From Archivesica marissinica (lineage: Eukaryota > Mollusca > Bivalvia > Venerida > Vesicomyidae): 64,000 nt of DNA. Position numbers and translations under genes: made by a program. The notes beneath the pieces were generated by a model. It made no database searches and was not told the origin of the DNA. It saw nothing but the letters and a program-made list of their open reading frames with translations. This document shows positions 23,434-37,500 of the stretch, one piece after another. The DNA lies in NCBI GenBank assembly GCA_014843695.1, contig CM026398.1, positions 42,203,531 to 42,267,530 on the forward strand. Direction: 5' to 3'. The first letter of the stretch is position 1, and each line of letters opens with the position of its first letter.

Positions 23434-26400
23434 GTATAGTCTTAGCTTCTGTCTCACCGAGCCTACAAGGTATAGTCTTGGCTTCTGTCTCACCGAGCCT
23501 ACAAGGTATAGTCTTAGCTTCTATCTCACCGAGACTACAAGGTATAGTCTTAGCTTCTGTCTAACTGAGTCTACAAGGTATAGTCTTAGCTTCTATCTAA
23601 CTGAGTCTACAAGGTATAGTCTTAGCTTCTATCTAACCGAGCCTACAAGGTATAGTCTTAGCTTCTATCTAACTGAGTCTACAAGGTATAGTCTTAGCTT
23701 CTATCTAACCGAGCCAACTAGGTATAGTCTTATCTTCTATCTAACCGAGCCTACAAGGTATAGTCTTATCTTCTATCTAACTGAGTCTACAAGGTATAGT
23801 CTTAGCTTCTATCTAACTGAGCCTACAAGGTATAGTCTTAGCTTCTATCTAACTGAGCCAACTAGGTATAGTCTTATCTTCTATCTCACCGAGTCTACAA
23901 GGTATAGTCTTATCTTCTATCTAACTGAGTCTACAAGGTATAGTCTTATCTTCTATCTAACAGAGTCTACAAGGTATAGTCTTATCTTCTATCTAACTGA
24001 GTATACAAGGTATAGTCTTATCTTCTATCTAACTGAGTCTACAAGGTATAGTCATAGCTTCTATCTAACTGAACCTACAAGGTATAGTCTTATCTTCTAT
24101 CTAACAGAGTCTACAAGGTATAGTCTTATCTTCTATCTAACTGAGTATACAAGGTATAGTCTTATCTTCTATCTAACTGAGTCTACAAGGTATAGTCATA
24201 GCTTCTATCTAACTGAACCTACAAGGTATAGTCTTATCTTCTATCTAACAGAGTCTACAAGGTATAGTCTTATCTTCTATCTAACTGAGTTACAAGGTAT
24301 AGTCTTATCTTCTATCTAACTGAGCTACAAGGTATAGTCTTATCTTCTATCTAATGTGGTTGTTTTTTGAGTATACAAGGTATAGTCTTATCTTCTATCT
24401 AACTGAGTCTACAAGGTATAGTCATAGCTTCTATCTAACTGAACCTACAAGGTATAGTCTTATCTTCTATCTAACTGAGTCTACAAGGTATAGGCATAGC
24501 TTCTATCTAACTGAACCTACAAGGTATAGTCTTATCTTCTATCTAACTGAGTACTACAAGGTATAGTCTTATCTTCTATCTAACTGAGTCTACAAGGTAT
24601 AGGCATAGCTTCTATCTAACTGAACCTACAAGGTATAGTCTTATCTTCTATCTAACTGAGTCTACAAGGTATAGGCATAGCTTCTATCTAACTGAACCTA
24701 CAAGGTATAGGCATAGCTTCTATCTAACTGAACCTACAAGGTATAGGCATAGCTTCTATCTAACTGAACCTACAAGGTATAGGCATAGCTTCTATCTAAC
24801 TGAACCTACAAGGTATAGGCATAGCTTCTATCTAACTGAACCTACAAGGTATAGGCATAGCTTCTATCTAACTGAACCTACAAGGTATAGGCATAGCTTC
24901 TATCTAACTGAACCTACAAGGTATAGGCATAGCTTCTATCTAACTGAACCTACAAGGTATAGGCATAGCTTCTATCTAACTGAACCTACAAGGTATAGGC
25001 ATAGCTTCTATCTAACTGAACCTACCAGGTATAGGCATAGCTTCTATCTAACTGAACCTACCAGGTATAGGCATAGCTTCTATCTAACTGAACCTACAAG
25101 GTATAGGCATAGCTTCTATCTAACTGAACCTACCAGGTATAGGCATAGCTTCTATCTAACTGAACCTACCAGGTATAGGCATAGCTTCTATCTAACTGAA
25201 CCTACCAGGTATAGGCATAGCTTCTATCTAACTGAACCTACAAGGTATAGGCATAGCTTCTATCTAACTGAACCTACCAGGTATAGGCATAGCTTCTATC
25301 TAACTGAACCTACCAGGTATAGGCATAGCTTCTATCTAACTGAACCTACCAGGTATAGGCATAGCTTCTATCTAACTGAACCTACCAGGTATAGGCATAG
25401 CTTCTATCTAACTGAACCTACAAGGTATAGGCATAGCTTCTATCTAACAGAACCTACCAGGTATAGGCATAGCTTCTATCTAACTGAACCTACCAGGTAT
25501 AGGCATAGCTTCTATCTAACTGAACCTACCAGGTATAGGCATAGCTTCTATCTAACTGAACCTACAAGGTATAGGCATAGCTTCTATCTAACTGAACCTA
25601 CCAGGTATAGGCATAGCTTCTATCTAACTGAACCTACCAGGTATAGGCATAGCTTCTATCTAACTGAACCTACCAGGTATAGGCATAGCTTCTATCTAAC
25701 TGAACCTACCAGGTATAGGCATAGCTTCTATCTAACTGAACCTACAAGGTATAGGCATAGCTTCTATCTAACTGAACCTACCAGGTATAGGCATAGCTTC
25801 TATCTAACTGAACCTACAAGGTATAGGCATAGCTTCTATCTAACTGAACCTACCAGGTATAGGCATAGCTTCTATCTAACTGAACCTACAAGGTATAGGC
25901 ATAGCTTCTATCTAACTGAACCTACAAGGTATAGGCATAGCTTCTATCTAACTGAACCTACAAGGTATAGGCATAGCTTCTATCTAACTGAACCTACCAG
26001 GTATAGGCATAGCTTCTATCTAACTGAACCTACCAGGTATAGGCATAGCTTCTATCTAACTGAACCTACCAGGTATAGGCATAGCTTCTATCTAACTGAA
26101 CCTACCAGTATAGGCATAGCTTCTATCTAACTGAACCTACCAGGTATAGGCATAGCTTCTATCTAACTGAACCTACCAGGTATAGGCATAGCTTCTATCT
26201 AACTGAACCTACAAGGTATAGGCATAGCTTCTATCTAACTGAACCTACAAGGTATAGGCATAGCTTCTATCTAACTGAACCTACAAGGTATAGGCATAGC
26301 TTCTATCTAACTGAACCTACAAGGTATAGGCATAGCTTCTATCTAACTGAACCTACAAGGTATAGGCATAGCTTCTATCTAACTGAACCTACAAGGTATA

Positions 26401-29400
26401 GGCATAGCTTCTATCTAACTGAACCTACAAGGTATAGGCATAGCTTCTATCTAACTGAACCTACAAGGTATAGGCTAGCTTCTATCTAACTGAACCTACA
26501 AGGTATAGGCATAGCTTCTATCTAACTGAGCCTACAAGGTATAGGCATAGCTTCTATCTAACTGAACCTACAAGGTATAGGCATAGCTTCTATCTAACTG
26601 AACCTACAAGGTATAGGCATAGCTTCTATCTAACTGAACCTACAAGGTATAGGCATAGCTTCTATCTAACTGAACCTACAAGGTATAGGCATAGCTTCTA
26701 TCTAACTGAACCTACAAGGTATAGGCTTATCTTCTATCTAACTGAGTCTACAAGGTATAGGCATAGCTTCTATCTAACTGAGCCTACAAGGTATAGTCTT
26801 ATCTTCTATCTAACTGAGTCTACAAGGTATAGGCATAGCTTCTATCTAACTGAACCTACAAGGTATAGGCTTATCTTCTATCTAACTGAGTCTACAAGGT
26901 ATAGGCATAGCTTCTATCTAACTGAGTCTACAAGGTATAGGCATAGCTTCTATCTAACTGAGTCTACAAGGTATAGGCATAGCTTCTATCTAACTGAACC
27001 TACAAGGTATAGGCATAGCTTCTATCTAACTGAGCCTACAAGGTATAGGCATAGCTTCTATCTAACTGAACCTACAAGGTATAGGCATAGCTTCTATCTA
27101 ACTGAACCTACAAGGTATAGGCATAGCTTCTATCTAACTGAACCTACAAGGTATAGGCATAGCTTCTATCTAACTGAACCTACAAGGTATAGGCATAGCT
27201 TCTATCTAACTGAGTCTACAAGGTATAGGCATAGCTTCTATCTAACTGAACCTACAAGGTATAGGCATAGCTTCTATCTAACTGAACCTACAAGGTATAG
27301 GCATAGCTTCTATCTAACTGAACCTACAAGGTATAGGCATAGCTTCTATCTAACTGAACCTACAAGGTATAGGCATAGCTTCTATCTAACTGAACCTACA
27401 AGGTATAGGCATAGCTTCTATCTAACTGAACCTACAAGGTATAGGCATAGCTTCTATCTAACTGAACCTACAAGGTATAGGCATAGCTTCTATCTAACTG
27501 AACCTACAAGGTATAGGCATAGCTTCTATCTAACTGAACCTACAAGGTATAGGCATAGCTTCTATCTAACTGAACCTACAAGGTATAGGCATAGCTTCTA
27601 TCTAACTGAACCTACAAGGTATAGGCATAGCTTCTATCTAACTGAACCTACAAGGTATAGGCATAGCTTCTATCTAACTGAACCTACAAGGTATAGGCAT
27701 AGCTTCTATCTAACTGAACCTACAAGGTATAGGCATAGCTTCTATCTAACTGAACCTACAAGGTATAGGCATAGCTTCTATCTAACTGAACCTACAAGGT
27801 ATAGGCATAGCTTCTATCTAACTGAACCTACAAGGTATAGGCATAGCTTCTATCTAACTGAACCTACAAGGTATAGGCATAGCTTCTATCTAACTGAACC
27901 TACAAGGTATAGGCATAGCTTCTATCTAACTGAACCTACAAGGTATAGGCATAGCTTCTATCTAACTGAACCTACAAGGTATAGGCATAGCTTCTATCTA
28001 ACTGAACCTACAAGGTATAGGCATAGCTTCTATCTAACTGAACCTACCAGGTATAGGCATAGCTTCTATCTAACTGAACCTACAAGGTATAGGCATAGCT
28101 TCTATCTAACTGAACCTACCAGGTATAGGCATAGCTTCTATCTAACTGAACCTACCAGGTATAGGCATAGCTTCTATCTAACTGAACCTACAAGGTATAG
28201 GCATAGCTTCTATCTAACTGAACCTACAAGGTATAGGCATAGCTTCTATCTAACTGAACCTACCAGGTATAGGCATAGCTTCTATCTAACTGAACTACAA
28301 GGTATAGGCATAGCTTCTATCTAACTGAACCTACAAGGTATAGGCATAGCTTCTATCTAACTGAACCTACCAGGTATAGGCATAGCTTCTATCTAACTGA
28401 ACCTACCAGGTATAGGCATAGCTTCTATCTAACTGAACCTACCAGGTATAGGCATAGCTTCTATCTAACTGAACCTACCAGGTATAGGCATAGCTTCTAT
28501 CTAACTGAACCTACAAGGTATAGGCATAGCTTCTATCTAACTGAACCTACCAGGTATAGGCATAGCTTCTATCTAACTGAACCTACAGGTATAGGCATAG
28601 CTTCTATCTAACTGAACCTACCAGGTATAGGCATAGCTTCTATCTAACTGAACCTACAAGGTATAGGCATAGCTTCTATCTAACTGAACCTACCAGGTAT
28701 AGGCATAGCTTCTATCTAACTGAACCTACAGGTATAGGCATAGCTTCTATCTAACTGAACCTACCAGGTATAGGCATAGCTTCTATCTAACTGAACCTAC
28801 CAGGTATAGGCATAGCTTCTATCTAACTGAACCTACCAGGTATAGGCATAGCTTCTATCTAACTGAACCTACCAGGTATAGGCATAGCTTCTATCTAACT
28901 GAACCTACAAGGTATAGGCATAGCTTCTATCTAACTGAACCTACCAGGTATAGGCATAGCTTCTTCTAACTGAACCTAAGGTATAGGCATAGCTTCTCTA
29001 ACTGAGTCTACAAGGTATAGGCATAGCTTCTGTCTAACTGAGCCTACAAGGTATAGTCTTATCTTCTATCTATCTGAGTCTACAAGGTATAGGCATAGCT
29101 TCTATCTAACTGAACCTACCAGGTATAGGCATAGCTTCTATCTAACTGAACCTACAAGGTATAGGCATAGCTTCTATCTAACTGAGTCTACAAGGTATAG
29201 GCATAGCTTCTATCTAACTGAACCTACAAGGTATAGGCTTATCTTCTATCTACTGAGTCTACAAGGTATAGGCATAGCTTCTATCTAACTGAGCCTACAA
29301 GGTATAGTCTTATCTTCTATCTAACTGAGTCTACAAGGTATAGGCATAGCTTCTATCTAACTGAACCTACAAGGTATAGGCTTATCTTCTATCTAACTGA

Positions 29401-32400
29401 GTCTACAAGGTATAGGCATAGCTTCTATCTAACTGAACCTACAAGGTATAGGCATAGCTTCTATCTAACTGAGTCTACAAGGTATAGGCATAGCTTCTAT
29501 CTAACTGAACCTACAAGGTATAGTCTTATCTTCTATCTAACTGAGCCTACAAGGTATAGTCTTATCTTCTATCTAACTGAGCCTACAAGGTATAGTCTTA
29601 TCTTCTATCTAACTGAGTCTACAAGGTATAGTCTTATCTTCTATCTAACTGAGTATACAAGGTATAGTCTTATCTTCTATCTAACTGAGTCTACAAGGTA
29701 TAGGCATTATCTTCTATCTAACTGAGTATACAAGGTATAGGCATAGCTTCTATCTAACTGAGTCTACAAGGTATAGGCATAGCTTCTATCTAACTGAGTC
29801 TACAAGGTATAGGCATAGCTTCTATCTAACTGAACCTACAAGGTATAGGCATAGCTTCTATCTAACTGAACCTACAAGGTATAGGCATAGCTTCTATCTA
29901 ACTGAACCTACAAGGTATAGGCATAGCTTCTATCTAACTGAACCTACCAGGTATAGGCATAGCTTCTATCTAACTGAACCTACAAGGTATAGTCTTATCT
30001 TCTATCTAACTGAGTCTACAAGGTATAGGCATAGCTTCTATCTAACTGAGCCTACAAGGTATAGTCTTATCTTCTATCTAACTGAGTCTACAAGGTATAG
30101 GCATAGCTTCTATCTAACTGAACCTACAAGGTATAGGCTTATCTTCTATCTAACTGAGTCTACAAGGTATAGGCATAGCTTCTATCTAACTGAACCTACA
30201 AGGTATAGGCATAGCTTCTATCTAACTGAGTCTACAAGGTATAGGCATAGCTTCTATCTAACTGAACCTACAAGGTATAGGCATAGCTTCTATCTAACTG
30301 AACCTACAAGGTATAGGCATAGCTTCTATCTAACTGAACCTACAAGGTATAGGCATAGCTTCTATCTAACTGAACCTACAAGGTATAGGCATAGCTTCTA
30401 TCTAACTGAACCTACAAGGTATAGGCATAGCTTCTATCTAACTGAACCTACAAGGTATAGGCATAGCTTCTATCTAACTGAACCTACAAGGTATAGGCAT
30501 AGCTTCTATCTAACTGAACCTACAAGGTATAGGCATAGCTTCTATCTAACTGAACCTACAAGGTATAGGCATAGCTTCTATCTAACTGAACCTACAAGGT
30601 ATAGGCATAGCTTCTATCTAACTGAACCTACAAGGTATAGGCATAGCTTCTATCTAACTGAACCTACAAGGTATAGGCATAGCTTCTATCTAACTGAACC
30701 TACAAGGTATAGGCATAGCTTCTATCTAACTGAACCTACCAGGTATAGGCATAGCTTCTATCTAACTGAACCTACAAGGTATAGGCATAGCTTCTATCTA
30801 ACTGAACCTACAAGGTATAGGCATAGCTTCTATCTAACTGAACCTACAAGGTATAGGCATAGCTTCTATCTAACTGAACCTACAAGGTATAGGCATAGCT
30901 TCTATCTAACTGAACCTACAAGGTATAGGCATAGCTTCTATCTAACTGAACCTACAAGGTATAGGCATAGCTTCTATCTAACTGAACCTACAAGGTATAG
31001 GCATAGCTTCTATCTAACTGAACCTACAAGGTATAGGCATAGCTTCTATCTAACTGAACCTACAAGGTATAGGCATAGCTTCTATCTAACTGAACCTACA
31101 AGGTATAGGCATAGCTTCTATCTAACTGAACCTACAAGGTATAGGCATAGCTTCTATCTAACTGAACCTACAAGGTATAGGCATAGCTTCTATCTAACTG
31201 AACCTACAAGGTATAGGCATAGCTTCTATCTAACTGAACCTACCAGGTATAGGCATAGCTTCTATCTAACTGAACCTACAAGGTATAGGCATAGCTTCTA
31301 TCTAACTGAACCTACAAGGTATAGGCATAGCTTCTATCTAACTGAACCTACAAGGTATAGGCATAGCTTCTATCTAACTGAACCTACAAGGTATAGGCAT
31401 AGCTTCTATCTAACTGAACCTACAAGGTATAGGCATAGCTTCTATCTAACTGAACCTACAAGGTATAGTCTTATCTTCTATCTAACTGAACCTACAAGGT
31501 ATAGGCATAGCTTCTATCTAACTGAACCTACAAGGTATAGGCATAGCTTCTATCTAACTGAACCTACAAGGTATAGGCATAGCTTCTATCTAACTGAACC
31601 TACAAGGTATAGGCATAGCTTCTATCTAACTGAGTCTACAAGGTATAGGCATAGCTTCTATCTAACTGAACCTACAAGGTATAGGCAGGTTGGTAGCTTC
31701 TATCTAACTGAACCTACAAGGTATAGGCATAGCTTCTATCTAACTGAGTCTACAAGGTATAGGCATAGCTTCTATCTAACTGAGTCTACAAGGTATAGGC
31801 ATAGCTTCTATCTAACTGAACCTACCAGGTATAGGCATAGCTTCTATCTAACTGAACCTACAAGGTATAGGCTTATCTTCTATCTAACTGAGTCTACAAG
31901 GTATAGGCATAGCTTCTATCTAACTGAGTCTACAAGGTATAGGCATAGCTTCTATCTAACTGAGTCTACAAGGTATAGGCATAGCTTCTATCTAACTGAA
32001 CCTACAAGGTATAGGCTTATCTTCTATCTAACTGAGTCTACAAGGTATAGGCATAGCTTCTATCTAACTGAACCTACAAGGTATAGGCATAGCTTCTATC
32101 TAACTGAACCTACAAGGTATAGTCTTATCTTCTATCTAACTGAACCTACAAGGTATAGGCATAGCTTCTATCTAACTGAACCTACAAGGTATAGTCTTAT
32201 CTTCTATCTAACTGAACCTACAGGTATAGTCATAGCTTCTATCTAACTGAACCTACAAGGTATAGGCATAGCTTCTATCTAACTGAACCTACAAGGTATA
32301 GGCATAGCTTCTATCTAACTGAACCTACCAGGTATAGGCATAGCTTCTATCTAACTGAACCTACAAGGTATAGTCTTATCTTCTATCTAACTGAACCTAC

Positions 32401-33521
32401 AAGGTATAGGCATAGCTTCTATCTAACTGAACCTACAAGGTATAGTCTTATCTTCTATCTAACTGAACCTACAAGGTATAGTCATAGCTTCTATCTAACT
32501 GAACCTACAAGGTATAGGCATAGCTTCTATCTAACTGAACCTACAAGGTATAGGCATAGCTTCTATCTAACTGAACCTACAAGGTATAGGCATAGCTTCT
32601 ATCTAACTGAAACTACAAGGTATAGGCATAGCTTCTATCTAACTGAACCTACAAGGTATAGGCATAGCTTCTATCTAACTGAACCTACAAGGTATAGGCA
32701 TAGCTTCTATCTAACTGAACCTACAAGGTATAGGCTATCTTCTATCTAACTGAGTCTACAAGGTATAGGCATAGCTTCTATCTAACTGAACCTACAAGGT
32801 ATAGGCATAGCTTCTATCTAACTGAGTCTACAAGGTATAGGCATAGCTTCTATCTAACTGAGTCTACAAGGTATAGGCATAGCTTCTATCTAACTGAGTC
32901 TACAAGGTATAGGCATAGCTTCTATCTAACTGAACCTACCAGGTATAGGCTTATCTTCTATCTAACTGAGCCTACAAGGTATAGGCATAGCTTCTATCTA
33001 ACTGAGCCTACAAGGTATAGGCATAGCTTCTATCTAACTGAGTCTACAAGGTATAGGCATAGCTTCTATCTAACTGAACCTACAAGGTATAGGCATAGCT
33101 TCTATCTAACTGAGCCTACAAGGTATAGGCATCTTCTATCTAACTGAACCTACAAGGTATAGGCATAGCTTCTATCTAACTGAACCTACAAGGTATAGGC
33201 ATAGCTTCTATCTAACTGAACCTACAAGGTATAGGCATAGCTTCTATCTAACTGACCTACAAGGTATAGGCATAGCTTCTATCTAACTGAGTCTACAAGG
33301 TATAGGCATATCTTCTATCTAACTGAACCTACAAGGTATAGGCATAGCTTCTATCTAACTGAACCTACAAGGTATAGTCATAGCTTCTATCTAACTGAAC
33401 CTACAAGGTATAGGCATAGCTTATATCTAACTGAACCTACAAGGTATAGGCATAGCTTCTATCTAACTGAACCTACCAGGTATAGGCATAGCTTCTATCT
33501 AACTGAACCTACAAGGTATAG
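23434..33521 (+). repeat. 36-bp minisatellite derived from the exon 5/intron 5 junction, about 280 units
   Basis: Each unit is 23 bases like the 3' end of exon 5 (TTCTGTCTCACCGAGCCTAC + AAG) followed by 13 bases like the start of intron 5 (GTATAGTCTTAGC), so nearly every unit carries a potential 5' splice site AAG|GTATAG or CAG|GTATAG. The first three copies are closest to the exon. Farther units drift to TCTAACTGAACC and GTATAGGCATAGC. Since 36 is divisible by three, the exon reading frame stays open (12-residue repeat [16 protein letters not shown]) from exon 5 to 24,319, about 24 units, where a one-base deletion in the unit near 24,290 shifts it. The only stop-free frame of the unit is the exon frame. 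The array runs into the assembly gap, so its true length is unknown. Confidence 0.97.
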
Positions 33522-34521
33522 NNNNNNNNNNNNNNNNNNNNNNNNNNNNNNNNNNNNNNNNNNNNNNNNNNNNNNNNNNNNNNNNNNNNNNNNNNNNNNN
33601 NNNNNNNNNNNNNNNNNNNNNNNNNNNNNNNNNNNNNNNNNNNNNNNNNNNNNNNNNNNNNNNNNNNNNNNNNNNNNNNNNNNNNNNNNNNNNNNNNNNN
33701 NNNNNNNNNNNNNNNNNNNNNNNNNNNNNNNNNNNNNNNNNNNNNNNNNNNNNNNNNNNNNNNNNNNNNNNNNNNNNNNNNNNNNNNNNNNNNNNNNNNN
33801 NNNNNNNNNNNNNNNNNNNNNNNNNNNNNNNNNNNNNNNNNNNNNNNNNNNNNNNNNNNNNNNNNNNNNNNNNNNNNNNNNNNNNNNNNNNNNNNNNNNN
33901 NNNNNNNNNNNNNNNNNNNNNNNNNNNNNNNNNNNNNNNNNNNNNNNNNNNNNNNNNNNNNNNNNNNNNNNNNNNNNNNNNNNNNNNNNNNNNNNNNNNN
34001 NNNNNNNNNNNNNNNNNNNNNNNNNNNNNNNNNNNNNNNNNNNNNNNNNNNNNNNNNNNNNNNNNNNNNNNNNNNNNNNNNNNNNNNNNNNNNNNNNNNN
34101 NNNNNNNNNNNNNNNNNNNNNNNNNNNNNNNNNNNNNNNNNNNNNNNNNNNNNNNNNNNNNNNNNNNNNNNNNNNNNNNNNNNNNNNNNNNNNNNNNNNN
34201 NNNNNNNNNNNNNNNNNNNNNNNNNNNNNNNNNNNNNNNNNNNNNNNNNNNNNNNNNNNNNNNNNNNNNNNNNNNNNNNNNNNNNNNNNNNNNNNNNNNN
34301 NNNNNNNNNNNNNNNNNNNNNNNNNNNNNNNNNNNNNNNNNNNNNNNNNNNNNNNNNNNNNNNNNNNNNNNNNNNNNNNNNNNNNNNNNNNNNNNNNNNN
34401 NNNNNNNNNNNNNNNNNNNNNNNNNNNNNNNNNNNNNNNNNNNNNNNNNNNNNNNNNNNNNNNNNNNNNNNNNNNNNNNNNNNNNNNNNNNNNNNNNNNN
34501 NNNNNNNNNNNNNNNNNNNNN
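33522..34521. other. Assembly gap, 1,000 N
   Basis: Exactly 1,000 N, a conventional placeholder for a gap of unknown length. The 36-bp satellite enters from the left and an unrelated 97-bp satellite leaves on the right, so nothing in the flanking sequence proves that the two sides are adjacent. Confidence 0.99.
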
Positions 34522-37500
34522 GTGGAAGGACCGGCCCAGCAAGAACAGTCTTACACATACTAGTACGGTGATACAACATACCCTGGTCATACAACTATAC
34601 TATATATACTATTGTACAGTGGAAGGACCGGCCCAGCAAGAACAGTCTTATACATACCAGTACGGTGAGACGACATACCCTGGTCATACAACTATACTAT
34701 ACATATTATTGTACGGTGGAAGGACCGGCCCAGCAAGAACAGTCTTATACATACTAGTATGGTGAGACGACATACCCTGGTCATACAACTATACTATATA
34801 TACTAGTACGGTGGAAGGACCGGCCCAGCAAGAACAGTCTTATACATACTAGTACGGTGAGACGACATACCCTGGTCATACAACTATACTATACATACTA
34901 TTGTACGGTGGAAGGACCGGCCCAGCAAGAACAGTCTTATACATACTAGTACGGTGAGACGACATACCCTGGTCATACAACTATACTATACATACTATTG
35001 TACGGTGGAAGGACCGGCCCAGCAAGAACAGTCTTATACATACTAGTACGGTGGGACGACATACCCTGGTCATACAACTATACTATACATACTATTGTAC
35101 GGTGGAAGGACCGGCCCAGCAAGAACAGTCTTATACATACTAGTACGGTGAGACGACATACCCTGGTCATACAACTATACTATACATACTATTGTACGGT
35201 GGAAGGACCGGCCCAGCAAGAACAGTCTTACACATACTAGTACGGTGAGACGACATACCCTGGTCATACAACTATACTATACATACTATTGTACGGTGGA
35301 AGGACCGGCCCAGCAAGAACAGTCTTATACATACTAGTACGGTGAGACGACATACCCTGGTCATACAACTATACTATACATACTATTGTACGGTGGAAGG
35401 ACCGGCCCAGCAAGAACAGTCTTATACATACTAGTACGGTGAGACGACATACCCTGGTCATACAACTATACTATATATACTAGTACGGTGGAAGGACCGG
35501 CCCAGCAAGAACAGTCTTATACATACTAGTACGGTGAGACGACATACCCTGGTCATACAACTATACTATACATACTATTGTACGGTGGAAGGACCGGCCC
35601 AGCAAGAACAGTCTTATACATACTAGTACGGTGAGACGACATACCCTGGTCATACAACTATACTATACATACTAGTACGGTGGAAGGACCGGCCCAGCAA
35701 GAACAGTCTTATACATACCAGTACGGTGAGACGACATACCCTGGTCATACAACTATACTATACATACTATTGTACGGTGGAAGGACCGGCCCAGCAAGAA
35801 CAGTCTTATACATACTAGTACGGTGATACGACATACCCTGGTCATACAACTATACTATACATACTATTGTACGGTGGAAGGACCGGCCCAGCAAGAACAG
35901 TCTTACACATACTAGTACGGTGAGACGACATACCCTGGTCATACAACTATACTATACATACTATTGTACGGTGGAAGGACCGGCCCAGCAAGAACAGTCT
36001 TACACATACTAGTACGGTGAGACGACATACCCTGGTCATACAACTATACTATACATACTATTGTACGGTGGAAGGACCGGCCCAGCAAGAACAGTCTTAT
36101 ACATACTAGTACGGTGAGACGACATACCCTGGTCATACAACTATACTATACATACTATTGTACGGTGGAAGGACCGGCCCAGCAAGAACAGTCTTATACA
36201 TACTAGTACGGTGAGACGACATACCCTGGTCATACAACTATACTATACATACTATTGTACGGTGGAAGGACCGGCCCAGCAAGAACAGTCTTATACATAC
36301 TAGTACGGTGAGACGACATACCCTGGTCATACAACTATACTATACATACTATTGTACGGTGGAAGGACCGGCCCAGCAAGAACAGTCTTATACATACTAC
36401 TAGTACGGTGAGACGACATACCCTGGTCATACAACTATACTATACATACTATTGTACGGTGGAAGGACCGGCCCAGCAAGAACAGTCTTACACATACTAG
36501 TACGGTGAGACGACATACCCTGGTCATACAACTATACTATACATACTATTGTACGGTGGAAGGACCGGCCCAGCAAGAACAGTCTTATACATACTAGTAC
36601 GGTGAGACGACATACCCTGGTCATACAACTATACTATACATACTATTGTACGGTGGAAGGACCGGCCCAGCAAGAACAGTCTTACATACTAGTACGGTGA
36701 GACGACATACCCTGGTCATACAACTATACTATACATACTATTGTACGGTGGAAGGACCGGCCCAGCAAGAACAGTCTTACACATACTAGTACGGTGAGAC
36801 GACATACCCTGGTCATACAACTATACTATACATACTATTGTACGGTGGAAGGACCGGCCCAGCAAGAACAGTCTTATACATACTAGTACGGTGAGACGAC
36901 ATACCCTGGTCATACAACTATACTATACATACTATTGTACGGTGGAAGGACCGGCCCAGCAAGAACAGTCTTATACATACTAGTACGGTGAGACGACATA
37001 CCCTGGTCATACAACTATACTATACATACTATTGTACGGTGGAAGGACCGGCCCAGCAAGAACAGTCTTATACATACTAGTACGGTGAGACGACATACCC
37101 TGGTCATACAACTATACTATACATACTATTGTACGGTGGAAGGACCGGCCCAGCAAGAACAGTCTTATACATACTAGTACGGTGAGACGACATACCCTGG
37201 TCATACAACTATACTATACATACTATTGTACGGTGGAAGGACCGGCCCAGCAAGAACAGTCTTACACATACTAGTACGGTGAGACGACATACCCTGGTCA
37301 TACAACTATACTATACATACTATTGTACGGTGGAAGGACCGGCCCAGCAAGAACAGTCTTACACATACTAGTACGGTGAGACGACATACCCTGGTCATAC
37401 AACTATACTATACATACTATTGTACGGTGGAAGGACCGGCCCAGCAAGAACAGTCTTACACATACTAGTACGGTGAGACGACATACCCTGGTCATACAAC

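Noticed and set aside
23434..33521. CRISPR-like array (36-bp repeats)
   Set aside because: Repeats are directly contiguous with no unique spacers, lie in an animal gene intron, and are explained by duplication of the exon-intron junction.
33499..34594. Two ~360-codon minus-strand open frames
   Set aside because: They consist almost entirely of undetermined residues from the 1,000-N gap.
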